A DNA stretch of 64,000 bases from Nonomuraea sp. SYSU D8015 (GTDB lineage Bacteria; Actinomycetota; Actinomycetes; Streptosporangiales; Streptosporangiaceae), in contig NZ_VJYI01000024.1 of assembly GCF_008065375.1 (NCBI RefSeq), positions 124,001-188,000 of the forward strand, in the 5' to 3' direction. A program made the translations under genes and the position numbers. Positions 1 to 8,108 of this stretch are shown here, piece after piece. The notes beneath the pieces were generated by a model. It made no database searches, was not told the origin of the DNA, and worked only from the letters and a program-made list of their open reading frames with translations. Each line of letters begins with the position of its first letter. Within the stretch, counting starts at the first letter, position 1.

Positions 1-1882
1 CGTCGCCGTGCACGTCGAAGGAGGCGGTCGCGGTGAGGCCGGGTTCGGCGTCCTTGGGGAGCAGGTTGGCCTTCAGGTAGGCGACCTCGGCCAGCTCGCG
101 GTAGGCCAGGGCGCGCCCGCCCCCGTCGCGCCTGCGTACGTGCCCGTCGTGCAGCTCGACGTCGTCGGGCGTGGTCTCCAGCAGGTGGGCGCCCAGGTGC
201 AGGAGCCGGTCCGCGAGCTTGGTGGCCGCCCGCGCGACCGCGCTGCCGCCGATGGTGGCCGAGCGGCTGGCGAACGTCCCGAACCCGTACGTGATCCGGT
301 CGGTGTCGCCCTGATGGATCTTGATCTGGGCGAGGTCCAGGCCGAGCCGGCCGGCGGCGATCTGGGCCAGGGTGGTCTCGTGGCTCTGCCCGTGGCTCAT
401 CGTCCCGGTGGTCACGGTGACGCCGCCGGTCAGGTCCATCGTGATCTGGGCGAGGTCGAAGCCCGGCACCACGGCCATCTTGCGCTTGGCGAACGCGCCG
501 GAGCCGTAGCCGGTGCGCTCGTTGAAGCAGGAGTAGCCGATCCCGAGGAAGCGGCCCTCGGCCGCGGCCTGCTCCTTGCGCTCGTACCAGCCCTCGTCCC
601 TGAGCATCCGCTCGCAGAGGTTCAGCGCCTCCAGGTAGGAGCCGGGGTCGTAGGTGACGTCGTTGATCCCGGTGTAGGGGAACTCGGTGATCAGGTTGCG
701 CCGCCGGATCTCCACCGGGTCCAGATCCAGCTCGCGGGCGGCTCGCTCGAAGACCCGCTCCATGACCATGACGATCTGCGGCCTGCTGACGCCCCGGTAC
801 GGCGCCGACGGCGCCTTGTTGGTGGTGATGGCCCGGCCGCGCACGCGGTAGGCGGGAACGCGGTAGACGCCAGGCAGCTCCGCCGACGCCATGAGCGGCT
901 CGATCCCGGCGGTGAACGGGTAGCAGGAGTAGGCGCCCATGTCGCACACCACGTCGGCGTCCAGCGCGAGGATCCGGCCGTCCTCGTCGAACGCGGCGCA
1001 CACGTCGTAGCGCTGCTCGCGGGCCAGGAACGAGGCGGTGAGCGCGTCCCGGCGGTCCTCGATCCACTTCACCGGGCGGCGCAGGCGCAGGGCGGCGGCC
1101 GCCGCGGCGATCTCCTCGCGGCCGACCACGCATTTCAGCCCGAAACCGCCGCCCATGTCGGGCACCACCACCCGGACGGCTCGCTCGCCGAGGCCGAGGC
1201 ACCCGGCCACCACCGTCCGGACCTGGTGCGGGACCTGCGTGCAGGTCCGCACGAGGAGCTGCTCCTCGCGCGCGTCCCACGTCGCGACGGCGCCCCTGGT
1301 CTCCAGCGGCAGCGCGTTCTGCCTGCCCGTCCTGGACCGCACGCGCACCACGCGGTGGGCGGCGGCGAAGATGTCGTCGATGCCCTCGGTGGCGAACATC
1401 GACACGTCCACCAAGGTATTCGCGGCCGCCGCGGCGTGGACGAGCGGCGCGCCGGGAGCCAGCGCCGCCTCCTCGCCGAGCACCGGCGGGTGCGCCTCGT
1501 ACGTCACCTGGGCCGCCTCGACGCCGTCCTCCACGGAGTACGGGTCCTCGGCGAGCACGATGGCGATCGGCTCGCCGACGAAGCGGACCCGGTCCCGGGC
1601 GAGGACGGGCATCGCGGTCGGCACGAACTCCGACGGCGGCCGTTCGAGTACGGCGGTGATGTCGCCCATCTCCAGGTCCGCCGCGGTGAACGCGGCGACG
1701 ACCCCGGGCACGGCCAGCGTCCCGGACAGGTCGACGCCGGTCACGGTCCCGTTCGCGATCGTGCTGCGGACGAACTGCGCATGCAGCATGCGGGGAAGGT
1801 GGATGTCGTCGACGAACGTCCCGTTCCCCGTCAGCAGCCGCGGGTCCTCCCGCCGGGCGGCCGACCTTCCGACCCAGGTCAT
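1..1882 (-). CDS. Xanthine dehydrogenase-family molybdopterin-binding (large) subunit, partial
   Basis: The minus-strand reading frame begins at ATG 1882 and runs off the left edge, giving about 627 residues. It encodes the molybdopterin-cytosine-dinucleotide subunit of a xanthine dehydrogenase/CO dehydrogenase-type hydroxylase, which inserts water-derived oxygen into a carbon centre, often next to a ring nitrogen. The N-terminal domain starts MTWVGRSAARRED, and the Mo-binding segment DMGGGFGLK lies near residues 239-247. The segment APYRGVSRP near residue 360 resembles form II enzymes; the AYxCSFR loop of true CO dehydrogenase is absent. The start overlaps the stop of the FAD-subunit gene by ATGA. 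No [2Fe-2S] small-subunit gene is visible, so it should lie beyond the edge. The substrate is unknown; neighbours suggest an (N-hetero)aromatic acid. Confidence 0.9.
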   Translation of the reverse strand, partial: MTWVGRSAARREDPRLLTGNGTFVDDIHLPRMLHAQFVRSTIANGTVTGVDLSGTLAVPGVVAAFTAADLEMGDITAVLERPPSEFVPTAMPVLARDRVRFVGEPIAIVLAEDPYSVEDGVEAAQVTYEAHPPVLGEEAALAPGAPLVHAAAAANTLVDVSMFATEGIDDIFAAAHRVVRVRSRTGRQNALPLETRGAVATWDAREEQLLVRTCTQVPHQVRTVVAGCLGLGERAVRVVVPDMGGGFGLKCVVGREEIAAAAAALRLRRPVKWIEDRRDALTASFLAREQRYDVCAAFDEDGRILALDADVVCDMGAYSCYPFTAGIEPLMASAELPGVYRVPAYRVRGRAITTNKAPSAPYRGVSRPQIVMVMERVFERAARELDLDPVEIRRRNLITEFPYTGINDVTYDPGSYLEALNLCERMLRDEGWYERKEQAAAEGRFLGIGYSCFNERTGYGSGAFAKRKMAVVPGFDLAQITMDLTGGVTVTTGTMSHGQSHETTLAQIAAGRLGLDLAQIKIHQGDTDRITYGFGTFASRSATIGGSAVARAATKLADRLLHLGAHLLETTPDDVELHDGHVRRRDGGGRALAYRELAEVAYLKANLLPKDAEPGLTATASFDVHGD

Positions 1883-2697
1883 CGCCGCATCGCCTCCTCA
1901 CATGCCTGGACGAGCAGGGTCCGGGTGAGGGCCCTGCGGTAGCCGGCGCCGCCGTCGCCGTCGGCGGGCGGGTCGATGGCCGCCGCGGCGGCCTCGGCGC
2001 ATTCGGCGAACGTGCCGCCGCGCGCGAGCACCGCCTCCGCCTCCGGGACCCGCAGCGGCACGGGGGCCACGCCGCCCAGCACGACGCGTCCCGCGTCCAG
2101 GTCGACGGCGGCGGCCACGGTGGCGAAGTCGCCGCGCCGCTGGGCGAACTCGGTCAGCGCGGCGTGCGGCGCTGGGCGCGGGAAGACGACCTCGACGATC
2201 ATCTCCTCGGGCTCCAACGCGGTGGTGAAGAAGCCGAGGAACAGCTCCTCGGCCGGGACCGTCCGGCGCCCGCCCACACCCTGCACGACGACCTCGGCGC
2301 CCAGCAGGACGGCGAGCAGGCACCACTCGGCGGTGGCCTCGCCGTGCGCGAGGCTGCCGCCGACCGTGCCGCGCGTGCGGATGGGCAGGTGCCCGATCCA
2401 GCTCATCGCCTCGCGGAGCACGGCGAAGTCCGGGCCGAGCGGCGCGCTCTCCACCTGGTGGTGGGTGGTGAGCGCGCCGAGGCGCAGCACGCCGTCGTCC
2501 TCGCGGACGTAGGCCAGCTCCCCGCGCAGGCCACCGAGGTCGACCAGGTGCGCGGGCCGGGCGAGACGGAAGTTCATCATCGCGACCAGGCTCTGGCCGC
2601 CGGCGAGGTACTTGGCGTCCTCGCCCAGCTCGGCGAGCAGGGCGATCGCCCCGGCGACGTCCCGGGCGCGGTGGTAGGTGAACGGCGCGGGCTTCAT
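1879..2697 (-). CDS. Xanthine dehydrogenase-family FAD-binding (medium) subunit
   Basis: This 272-residue protein is the CoxM/CutM-type FAD subunit that moves electrons from the [2Fe-2S] subunit to the final acceptor. The FAD-binding N-terminus starts MKPAPFTYHRARD and contains the AGGQSL loop at about residues 32-37. The second FAD loop, RTRGTVGGSLAHG, lies near residues 105-117, and a CO_deh_flav_C domain follows. Length is typical for the family (about 270-290). ATG 2697 shares its A with the TGA of the upstream permease (TGATG), and its own stop overlaps the large-subunit start by four bases, so all three are translationally coupled. The operon order permease, medium subunit, large subunit is clear from the overlaps. 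Confidence 0.93.
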   Translation of the reverse strand: MKPAPFTYHRARDVAGAIALLAELGEDAKYLAGGQSLVAMMNFRLARPAHLVDLGGLRGELAYVREDDGVLRLGALTTHHQVESAPLGPDFAVLREAMSWIGHLPIRTRGTVGGSLAHGEATAEWCLLAVLLGAEVVVQGVGGRRTVPAEELFLGFFTTALEPEEMIVEVVFPRPAPHAALTEFAQRRGDFATVAAAVDLDAGRVVLGGVAPVPLRVPEAEAVLARGGTFAECAEAAAAAIDPPADGDGGAGYRRALTRTLLVQACEEAMRR

Positions 2698-4079
2698 CAC
2701 GCTCCCATGGGGACCGCGTCGCCTGCGGGGTCGGTTATGTGGTCCAGCTTCCGTCCCTTGGTCTCCGGAGCGGCCAAGACCATCCACCCCACCACCGCCA
2801 GCACCACGGCGCCGAGCACGACGAACGTCATGGTCAGGCCCAGCGCGGGCCAGAGCAGGCTGCCGAAGATGAGCGGGATGAAGCCGGAGGCCACCCGGCT
2901 CGCGGACGAGGCCCAGCCGAACCCGCTGGCCCGAATGGGGGTGGGGTACAGCTCGGCGACGTAGGCGTACAGCACCGGGATGGTGATCTGGATGACGAAG
3001 CCGAAGATCCCGAGCCACACCAGCGCCGCGGACCTGATGTCGAGGAACACCGCGAAGCCCACCAGAGCCGCCGCGGCCGCCGGCGCCGAGACCCCGATGA
3101 CCCACTTCCGTCCTGCCGCCTCGATCAACCAGGCGGAGACGAGCACACCGGCGATGCCCACCGCGGTCATCAGCGTGGCCCTGGCGAACGCGGCGTACTC
3201 GCTGTAGCCGCCGGCCAAGAGGATCGTCGGCATCCAGCTGATGGCCACGTAGTACGTCGTCATCACGGTGATGAAGAGCAGCCACGCGGCGGAGGTCACC
3301 CGCGGGCTGAACCTCCAGACGCCGCGGAGCTGGTCGAGCGCCGCCCGGATCTTCCCGGAGCCGGCCGCCGCCACCGCCGGCGCCTCGATGACGTACGGCT
3401 GCGCGGGGGCGCCGGTCCTGGCGACGAGATCGTCGATGACCGCGCGCGCTTCCTGCTCACGCCCGGCCTTGGCCAGGTAGAGAGGCGATTCGGGAATGCC
3501 GCGCCGCACCCAGAAGAGCAGCAGCGCGGGCAGGATCATCACGGCGAGCATCCAGCGCCAGTTGCCCTGCACCGGCTGCAGCGCAACGGCCACCACGCCG
3601 GCCAGCGTCGCGCCGACCGGCCACCACACGTCCATGGCGGCCAGGATCTTGCCGCGCAACCGGCTCGGCGAGAACTCCCCCACCAGCGCGTAGTCGACGG
3701 GGATGCAGCCGCCCAGGCCGACCCCGGCCAGGAAACGGAACGCCAGGAAGACGCCGTAGTTGGGAGCCAGGGCGCCGACCACGGAGAAGAGCGCGAAGAT
3801 GAGCAGCGTCAGGCTGAAGGCCCGCTTGCGGCCCACACGGTCGGCGATCGTGCCCCACATGACGGCGCCGACCGCCATGCCGATGAGGTTGGCGGTGGCC
3901 ACCAGCCCCCTCTCGCCGACCGATAGCCCGAACTCGGCACCCAGCAGGGGCGTCAGGAACCCGTTGAGCGCGACGTCCCAGGCGTCGAACATGTAGCCGA
4001 GGCCGCCGATGATGAAGATCTTGCCTTGGACGCGCCACTTCCATGGCAGGTCCTGGACGATCTGGTCTCCTGTTTTCAT
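2697..4079 (-). CDS. MFS permease, aromatic/organic acid:H+ symporter type
   Basis: A 460-residue major facilitator protein with about 12 membrane segments. The cytoplasmic loop 2-3 signature DRVGRKRAF lies near residues 82-90, and RFLAGVGLGGCIPVDYALVG resembles the sugar/aromatic-acid porter motif in TM4-TM5. A long central loop (about residues 205-265) separates the two six-helix halves. Its 3' end overlaps the FAD-subunit gene by one base, and the flavin hydroxylase lies just upstream on the same strand. Uptake of the compound degraded by this cluster is therefore the likely role. The substrate cannot be read from sequence; a niacin- or benzoate-type transporter would fit the context. Confidence 0.85.
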   Translation of the reverse strand: MKTGDQIVQDLPWKWRVQGKIFIIGGLGYMFDAWDVALNGFLTPLLGAEFGLSVGERGLVATANLIGMAVGAVMWGTIADRVGRKRAFSLTLLIFALFSVVGALAPNYGVFLAFRFLAGVGLGGCIPVDYALVGEFSPSRLRGKILAAMDVWWPVGATLAGVVAVALQPVQGNWRWMLAVMILPALLLFWVRRGIPESPLYLAKAGREQEARAVIDDLVARTGAPAQPYVIEAPAVAAAGSGKIRAALDQLRGVWRFSPRVTSAAWLLFITVMTTYYVAISWMPTILLAGGYSEYAAFARATLMTAVGIAGVLVSAWLIEAAGRKWVIGVSAPAAAAALVGFAVFLDIRSAALVWLGIFGFVIQITIPVLYAYVAELYPTPIRASGFGWASSASRVASGFIPLIFGSLLWPALGLTMTFVVLGAVVLAVVGWMVLAAPETKGRKLDHITDPAGDAVPMGA

Positions 4080-4175
4080 GGTCTTCCACCCAGATGTGAG
4101 GGGTTGGGGAGACGGGAGCGCGGTAGAGGGGGGCGCGTCCCCGAGGGTGGCCGGACCGGTCGATGCCCGAGCCGG

Positions 4176-5453
4176 TCAGCTGTGGAACTGGTAGGAGAAG
4201 GATTCTTCGTCGGGGTCGTTCAGCGGGGTGCCGCGCCACAGCCACCGGTAGGAGACGTCGGACTCGCCGTCGAACCGCTTGAGTTTCTCGTCGCGGGCCC
4301 GCTGCTCGGGCCCGTCGTGCAGGTGATAGAAGGACATGTTGCGCCAGGCGGCGTCCTGCACCATCCCGGCGTGTTTGGCCCGGCGTGCCACGTACCGCAT
4401 GAGGGCGGCGCGGACGCCCTCGGCGGGGACGGCGCCGAGCTCCTCCGCGAGCACGGCCGCGTCCTCCATCGCCTGCGAGGCGCCCTGCGCCTGGTACGGC
4501 AGCATGGCGTGGCAGGCGTCGCCGAGCAGGGCCACGTGGCCGTCCACCCACACCGGGTCGCGGCGGCGGTGGTACATGGCCCACGCGGAGATGTCGCCGT
4601 CGGCCTTGGAGAGCATCGCGGCGACCCGGTCGTCCCACCCGGGGAAGGCGTCGATCAGCTCGTCCACCGTGGCGGGGGCGGTCCACCGCTCTTCCACCTC
4701 GGGCGTGCAGGGCACGATCGCGACGACGTTGAGCCATTCCCCGCCGCGGATCAGGTAGTGGACCAGATGCCGGTCCGGGCCGTACCAGATGGTGCTCTGG
4801 AAACGGTCGACCAGCCAGCGCGTCGCCGGGTCCGCGGCGATCTTGTCTCCGGGGATGAGCACGCGGTAGGCCATCTCACCGGAGAAGAGCAGGTTGCCGG
4901 GCAGGCCGAGCGCCTCGCGCACCCGGGAGCGGATGCCGTCGGCGCCGATCAGCACGTCGGTCTCGTACCGGTCGCCCGCGGCGGTGACCGCGGCGGGCCG
5001 GGAGGGGTCGCTCCGGTCCACGGCCATGACCTGGCATCCGGTGCGCACGTCCACCACCGGGCCGGGCCGATCCTCGGCCACGCACGCGTCCAGCAGCACC
5101 TTGTGCAGGTCAGCGCGGTGATAGTGCCAGTAGGGGGCGTTGTACTCGCGCTTGCAGAACTCGCCCAGCGGCGTCAGGCCGATCACGCTGCCGTCCTGCC
5201 AGCGGCGGCGCACCTGGTCCAGGGGCTCGGTGCGGATCTCCTCCAGGGCGGCGCGCAGCCCGAGCCCGAGCAGGATGCGGCTGGCGTTCGGCGCGGTCTG
5301 GATGCCCGCGCCGACCTCTCCCATCTCGGGGGCCTGCTCCAGAACCGTGACCCGCAGGCCGCGCTGCCGCAGCGACAGCGCGGCGGTCAGCCCGCCGAGG
5401 CCACCCCCGACGATCGTGACGTGGTACGACTGACTCACCTGGCTCGCCGCCAA
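4176..5453 (-). CDS. FAD-dependent aromatic monooxygenase (salicylate hydroxylase/6-hydroxynicotinate monooxygenase-like)
   Basis: A 425-residue class A flavin hydroxylase. The Rossmann GxGxxG lies at residues 15-21 (VGGGLGG), the DG motif GADGIRSRVR near 170-180, and the GD motif GDACHAMLPYQAQGASQA near 305-322, with a conserved ED just after. The stretch TPLGEFCKREY followed by HRADLH resembles both 6-hydroxynicotinate 3-monooxygenases and salicylate hydroxylases. It is transcribed ahead of the permease (97-base gap) and hydroxylase subunits and behind a MarR gene, so it probably attacks the ring after the molybdenum hydroxylase has acted. The exact substrate is an inference from context. 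Confidence 0.85.
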   Translation of the reverse strand: MAASQVSQSYHVTIVGGGLGGLTAALSLRQRGLRVTVLEQAPEMGEVGAGIQTAPNASRILLGLGLRAALEEIRTEPLDQVRRRWQDGSVIGLTPLGEFCKREYNAPYWHYHRADLHKVLLDACVAEDRPGPVVDVRTGCQVMAVDRSDPSRPAAVTAAGDRYETDVLIGADGIRSRVREALGLPGNLLFSGEMAYRVLIPGDKIAADPATRWLVDRFQSTIWYGPDRHLVHYLIRGGEWLNVVAIVPCTPEVEERWTAPATVDELIDAFPGWDDRVAAMLSKADGDISAWAMYHRRRDPVWVDGHVALLGDACHAMLPYQAQGASQAMEDAAVLAEELGAVPAEGVRAALMRYVARRAKHAGMVQDAAWRNMSFYHLHDGPEQRARDEKLKRFDGESDVSYRWLWRGTPLNDPDEESFSYQFHS

Positions 5454-5651
5454 CGCTCCTCCATCCCATCGGATTGTGGTGTCGTTCTCCGGGCACGCGA
5501 ATCACCGCCATCCCGCTATCGCAGCAGGTCCGGGGCTACAACCGGCAAACTAATCCGAACACGGACGATCCAGTGAGCGCAAGGGGTGAGCCGGGATGTA
5601 ACGTCAGCGCAACAGGAGAGGAGGACCGGGCGCCGGTGCCGGTGGACGACG

Positions 5652-6152
5652 TCACTCCTCGCCGAGGAGCGCCTCCCACTGGGCCGCGAGCGCGGTGATC
5701 TCGCGCAGCACCCGCTCGCGTTCGGCCTGCGAGTAGCCCTTGAGCAGCTGCTCGTCGAGCTCCCTGGCGCGCCGGTTGACCTCTTGGAGGCGCCGCGCCC
5801 CCTCCTCGGTCAGATGCAGCAGCTTGCGCCGGCCGTCGTGCATGGCGGTGTGCCGGACGATCAGCCCGTTGTCCTCCAGCCGGCGCACGATGTCAGCCAT
5901 CGTGGAGCGGTCGAGCGCCACCGACGAGGCCAGCGACCCCTGGTCCACGCCGGGATAGTTGTCGACGGCGGTGAGCACGGCGAACTGCGGGCCGGTCAGG
6001 ACGGGGTCGACGTGGCGTGTCCACAGGGCGACGTAGGACTGGTAGAGCCGGCGGGCGACGTAGCCGGGGGCGGCGAGGAGCGAGGCAGGGGTGACGATCG
6101 CCTCGCCGCGGGACGCCTTCGTCGCCGCCGTCTTACCCGCCTCACGCGCCAT
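5652..6152 (-). CDS. MarR-family transcriptional regulator
   Basis: A 166-residue protein with the MarR winged-helix fold. The recognition region VALDRSTMADIVRRLEDNGL and the wing HDGRRKLLHLTEEG lie at about residues 78-120, flanked by dimerisation helices. It lies 198 bases upstream of the flavin hydroxylase and on the same strand, at the head of the catabolic cluster. By family habit it represses the cluster until an aromatic ligand binds. I see no convincing palindrome in the 5454-5651 gap, so the operator is not located. Confidence 0.9.
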   Translation of the reverse strand: MAREAGKTAATKASRGEAIVTPASLLAAPGYVARRLYQSYVALWTRHVDPVLTGPQFAVLTAVDNYPGVDQGSLASSVALDRSTMADIVRRLEDNGLIVRHTAMHDGRRKLLHLTEEGARRLQEVNRRARELDEQLLKGYSQAERERVLREITALAAQWEALLGEE

Positions 6153-6247
6153 GCCTCTACCTAACCACGAACCCGCTGAGCACTCTCCCTACGCCCAGGG
6201 CTCGGCTGGAAACAGCACTGACGCAGGCCACGGGGCTGCGAAATGAG

Positions 6248-6320
6248 TGGAGCTATGGGGATTCGAACCCCAGACCTCCTCCATGCCATGGAGGCGCGCT
6301 ACCAACTGCGCTATAGCCCC
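6248..6320 (-). tRNA. tRNA-Ala (GGC anticodon)
   Basis: The minus strand folds as a complete 73-base cloverleaf. The acceptor stem starts GGGGCTA and ends TAGCTCC followed by discriminator A. The D-arm contains GCGCAGTTGGTAGCGC, the anticodon arm is CCTCC-ATGGCAT-GGAGG with anticodon GGC, and the T-arm contains GGTTCGAATCC. CCA is not encoded. It is base-for-base identical to the tRNA at 33020-33092. Confidence 0.97.
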
Positions 6321-6358
6321 TTGCGATCAACAAGTGTATCGGAATCCCGAAGCGCCCG

Positions 6359-6386
6359 TGTCACGCCGAAGGACCTGTGCTACGTC
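6359..6386 (+). promoter_or_regulatory. Putative ECF41-type autoregulated promoter
   Basis: TGTCACG (6359-6365) and CGTC (6383-6386) are separated by 17 bases. This is close to the TGTCACA-N16-CGTC promoter consensus reported for ECF41 sigma factors, and it lies just upstream of an ECF41 gene. Transcription would begin near 6392, only a few bases before ATG 6396, implying a leaderless or nearly leaderless message. Confidence 0.6.
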
Positions 6387-6395
6387 TAAGGTTTC

Positions 6396-7298
6396 ATGTC
6401 GACCTTTGAAGACCACCGGAGCCTGTTGACCGGGGTCGCGTACCGCATTCTGGGCAGCGTCTCCGACGCGGAGGACGTCGTGCAGGAGGCGTGGCTGCGC
6501 TGGTCGAACGTGGACGAGGCGACGGTCGACGACCCCAAGGCCTATCTGATCAGGGTGACCTCGCGGCTGGCCATCGACCGGCTGCGGTGGGCGAAGTCGC
6601 GGCGGGAGGCGTACGTCGGGCCGTGGCTGCCCGAGCCGATCAGCACCGAGCCCGACGTGGCCGAGCACGCCGAGCTGGCCGACTCGGTGGAGATGGCGCT
6701 GCTCGTGGTGCTGGAGACGCTGTCGCCGCTGGAGCGGGCCGTGTTCGTGCTGCGGGAGGCGTTCGACCTGCCGTACGCGGAGATCTCCGAGATCATCGGG
6801 CGGAGCGAGCCGGCCACCAGGCAGCTGGCGCGGCGGGCGCGCGAGCACGTTCAGGAGAGGCGGCCGCGCTTCGACGTGGACCGGGACGAGCGGAGGCGGA
6901 TGACCGACCGGTTCTTCAGAGCCTCCGCGAACGGCGACCTCGACGAGCTGATCGAGCTGCTGTCCGGCGACGTCACGATGGTCGCCGACGGCGGCGGCAA
7001 GGCCAGGGCGGCGCTGCGGGAGATCACCGGTGCGGACCACGTCGGCCGCTACCTGCAGTCGCTCAACACCCCGGCGAACATCGCCCGCTTCATGGCCTCG
7101 ATCGGCATGGTCGAGACCATGGAGGTGTCCTTGGGGATGGCCGAGCTGAACAACGCCCCGGCGATCGTCATCTCGGCGGGCGGCAAGGTGATCACGGTGA
7201 TCTCGCTGGTGGTCTCGGACGGCAAGATCGATACGATCTACCTGGTCGCCAACCCGGAGAAGATCGCCCACCTGCGCCCCGCCGCGCCGGCCTCCTAG
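6396..7298 (+). CDS. ECF41-family RNA polymerase sigma factor with SnoaL-like C-terminal domain (SigJ-like)
   Basis: A 300-residue sigma factor. Sigma region 2 spans residues 1-75 (GSVSDAEDVVQEAWLRW), region 4 about 110-165 (LPYAEISEIIGRSEPATRQL), and a fused NTF2/SnoaL-like domain about 172-295. The C-terminal extension carries the ECF41 hallmark DGGGK at residues 198-202 and VANPEKI near the end, a variant of the NPDKL motif. In this group the fused domain replaces a separate anti-sigma factor and controls activity. ECF41 genes usually sit next to a carboxymuconolactone decarboxylase, oxidoreductase or epimerase target; none is adjacent here. The 3' end overlaps the convergent Clp-N gene through a shared CTAG. 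Confidence 0.92.
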   Translation: MSTFEDHRSLLTGVAYRILGSVSDAEDVVQEAWLRWSNVDEATVDDPKAYLIRVTSRLAIDRLRWAKSRREAYVGPWLPEPISTEPDVAEHAELADSVEMALLVVLETLSPLERAVFVLREAFDLPYAEISEIIGRSEPATRQLARRAREHVQERRPRFDVDRDERRRMTDRFFRASANGDLDELIELLSGDVTMVADGGGKARAALREITGADHVGRYLQSLNTPANIARFMASIGMVETMEVSLGMAELNNAPAIVISAGGKVITVISLVVSDGKIDTIYLVANPEKIAHLRPAAPAS

Positions 7299-7825
7299 GC
7301 GGTGCGGCGGACCGGCATGCCGACCTCCCGCACCAGCCGGGGCAGGTCCACGCCGGCGTCGGCGAGGATCCCGCCGGCGCCGTTGGCGTGGTCGGCCAAC
7401 AGGCCCCACAGCAGGTGCTCGCCGGTGACCGGCCCGGGGCGCCACAGGGCCACCTCGATCACCTTCCTGGCGTGCATGGCCAGCGGGATCTGCCCCAGCG
7501 GCCCGTACAGCGTGACTCGCAGCGGCCGCAGCCGGGAGCGGTGCAGGCGCCAGGCCCCGGGCTCGTCGGCGCCGGCCCTGGTGCGGCGGTGCACCTCGTC
7601 GAGGTCGATGCCCAGCGTGGCGAGCAGCGCCCGCGCGTCGCCGGCGTCCACCCGTTCCCTAACGTCCCGTGCGGAGGCGGTGAAGGTGGAGAGTGTGAAC
7701 GGCCGGACCTCGGCCAGCGCCAGCAGCATCAGATCGGCGTCCAGCGCCGGCCGCCCGGCGTCGAGCGCGAGGATCCCCGCCCTGACCACGGCCCGGCGGG
7801 CGCCTTCGGTGAACCTGGCGAACAC
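7295..7825 (-). CDS. Clp N-terminal (double Clp-N motif) domain protein without ATPase domain
   Basis: A 176-residue protein with two Clp-N-like repeats. The first is about residues 1-55 (FTEGARRAVVRAGILALDAG) and the second about 95-160 (PLAMHARKVIEVALWR ... LLWGLLADHANGAGGIL). Such domains bind substrates in ClpA/ClpC, but no AAA+ module is present. GTG 7825 is preceded by an AAGGGGG Shine-Dalgarno lying within the end of the upstream HTH gene, three bases away. The two form an operon read from a doubly palindromic promoter. It may be an adaptor, decoy or ligand sensor for the HTH partner; the function is not established. Confidence 0.8.
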   Translation of the reverse strand: MFARFTEGARRAVVRAGILALDAGRPALDADLMLLALAEVRPFTLSTFTASARDVRERVDAGDARALLATLGIDLDEVHRRTRAGADEPGAWRLHRSRLRPLRVTLYGPLGQIPLAMHARKVIEVALWRPGPVTGEHLLWGLLADHANGAGGILADAGVDLPRLVREVGMPVRRTA

Positions 7826-7828
7826 GCG

Positions 7829-8044
7829 TTACCCCCTTGTCCTGCGAGCATGCTTGCGATGGGCGGTCTGCCGCCGAACCCCCAGCGCGTCGGCGATCTG
7901 CTCCCACGACCACCCCTGAGCCCGGGCGTTGGACACGTGCGTCGCCTCCACCTCCTCCAGGAGGGCCCTGAGCGCGGCCACGGCCGCCAGGCCCACCCCG
8001 GGGTCGCGATCGGCGGCCGCCGCGGCCAGTTCGGTGACTTCCAT
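7829..8044 (-). CDS. Small helix-turn-helix DNA-binding protein
   Basis: A 71-residue protein starting MEVTELAAAAADRD. The C-terminal half is a helix-turn-helix, WSWEQIADALGVRRQTAHRK, followed by a basic tail. I chose ATG 8044 because the longer frame from 8083 would start inside an operator-like palindrome. No Shine-Dalgarno precedes 8044, so the mRNA may be leaderless. It is the first gene of a pair with the Clp-N protein. Two palindromes directly upstream suggest that it represses itself. Confidence 0.8.
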   Translation of the reverse strand: MEVTELAAAAADRDPGVGLAAVAALRALLEEVEATHVSNARAQGWSWEQIADALGVRRQTAHRKHARRTRG

Positions 8045-8046
8045 GG

Positions 8047-8092
8047 TGTCAGCATATGCTGACACGCGGGGATGTGTCAGCATATGCTGACG
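8047..8092 (-). promoter_or_regulatory. Tandem palindromic operators upstream of HTH/Clp-N pair
   Basis: TGTCAGCATATGCTGACA (8047-8064) is a perfect 18-base palindrome. A second copy, TGTCAGCATATGCTGACG (8075-8092), repeats the 16-base core GTCAGCATATGCTGAC without error. Their centres are 28 bases apart, about 2.7 helical turns. The first ends three bases before the chosen ATG of the HTH gene. Autoregulation by that HTH protein is inferred. Confidence 0.8.
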
Positions 8093-8108
8093 CGGAATTT
8101 TCCAGGAT

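Noticed and set aside
8..1942. 644-codon plus-strand frame
   Set aside because: Antisense shadow of the molybdopterin subunit, which has clear family motifs on the minus strand.
5454..5651. MarR operator in the gap before the flavin hydroxylase
   Set aside because: No convincing inverted repeat could be found by eye.
6247..6429. Open frame starting MELWGFEPQTSSMPWRRATN across the first tRNA
   Set aside because: It is a translation of the antisense of tRNA-Ala, a well-known false protein; the cloverleaf explains the sequence.
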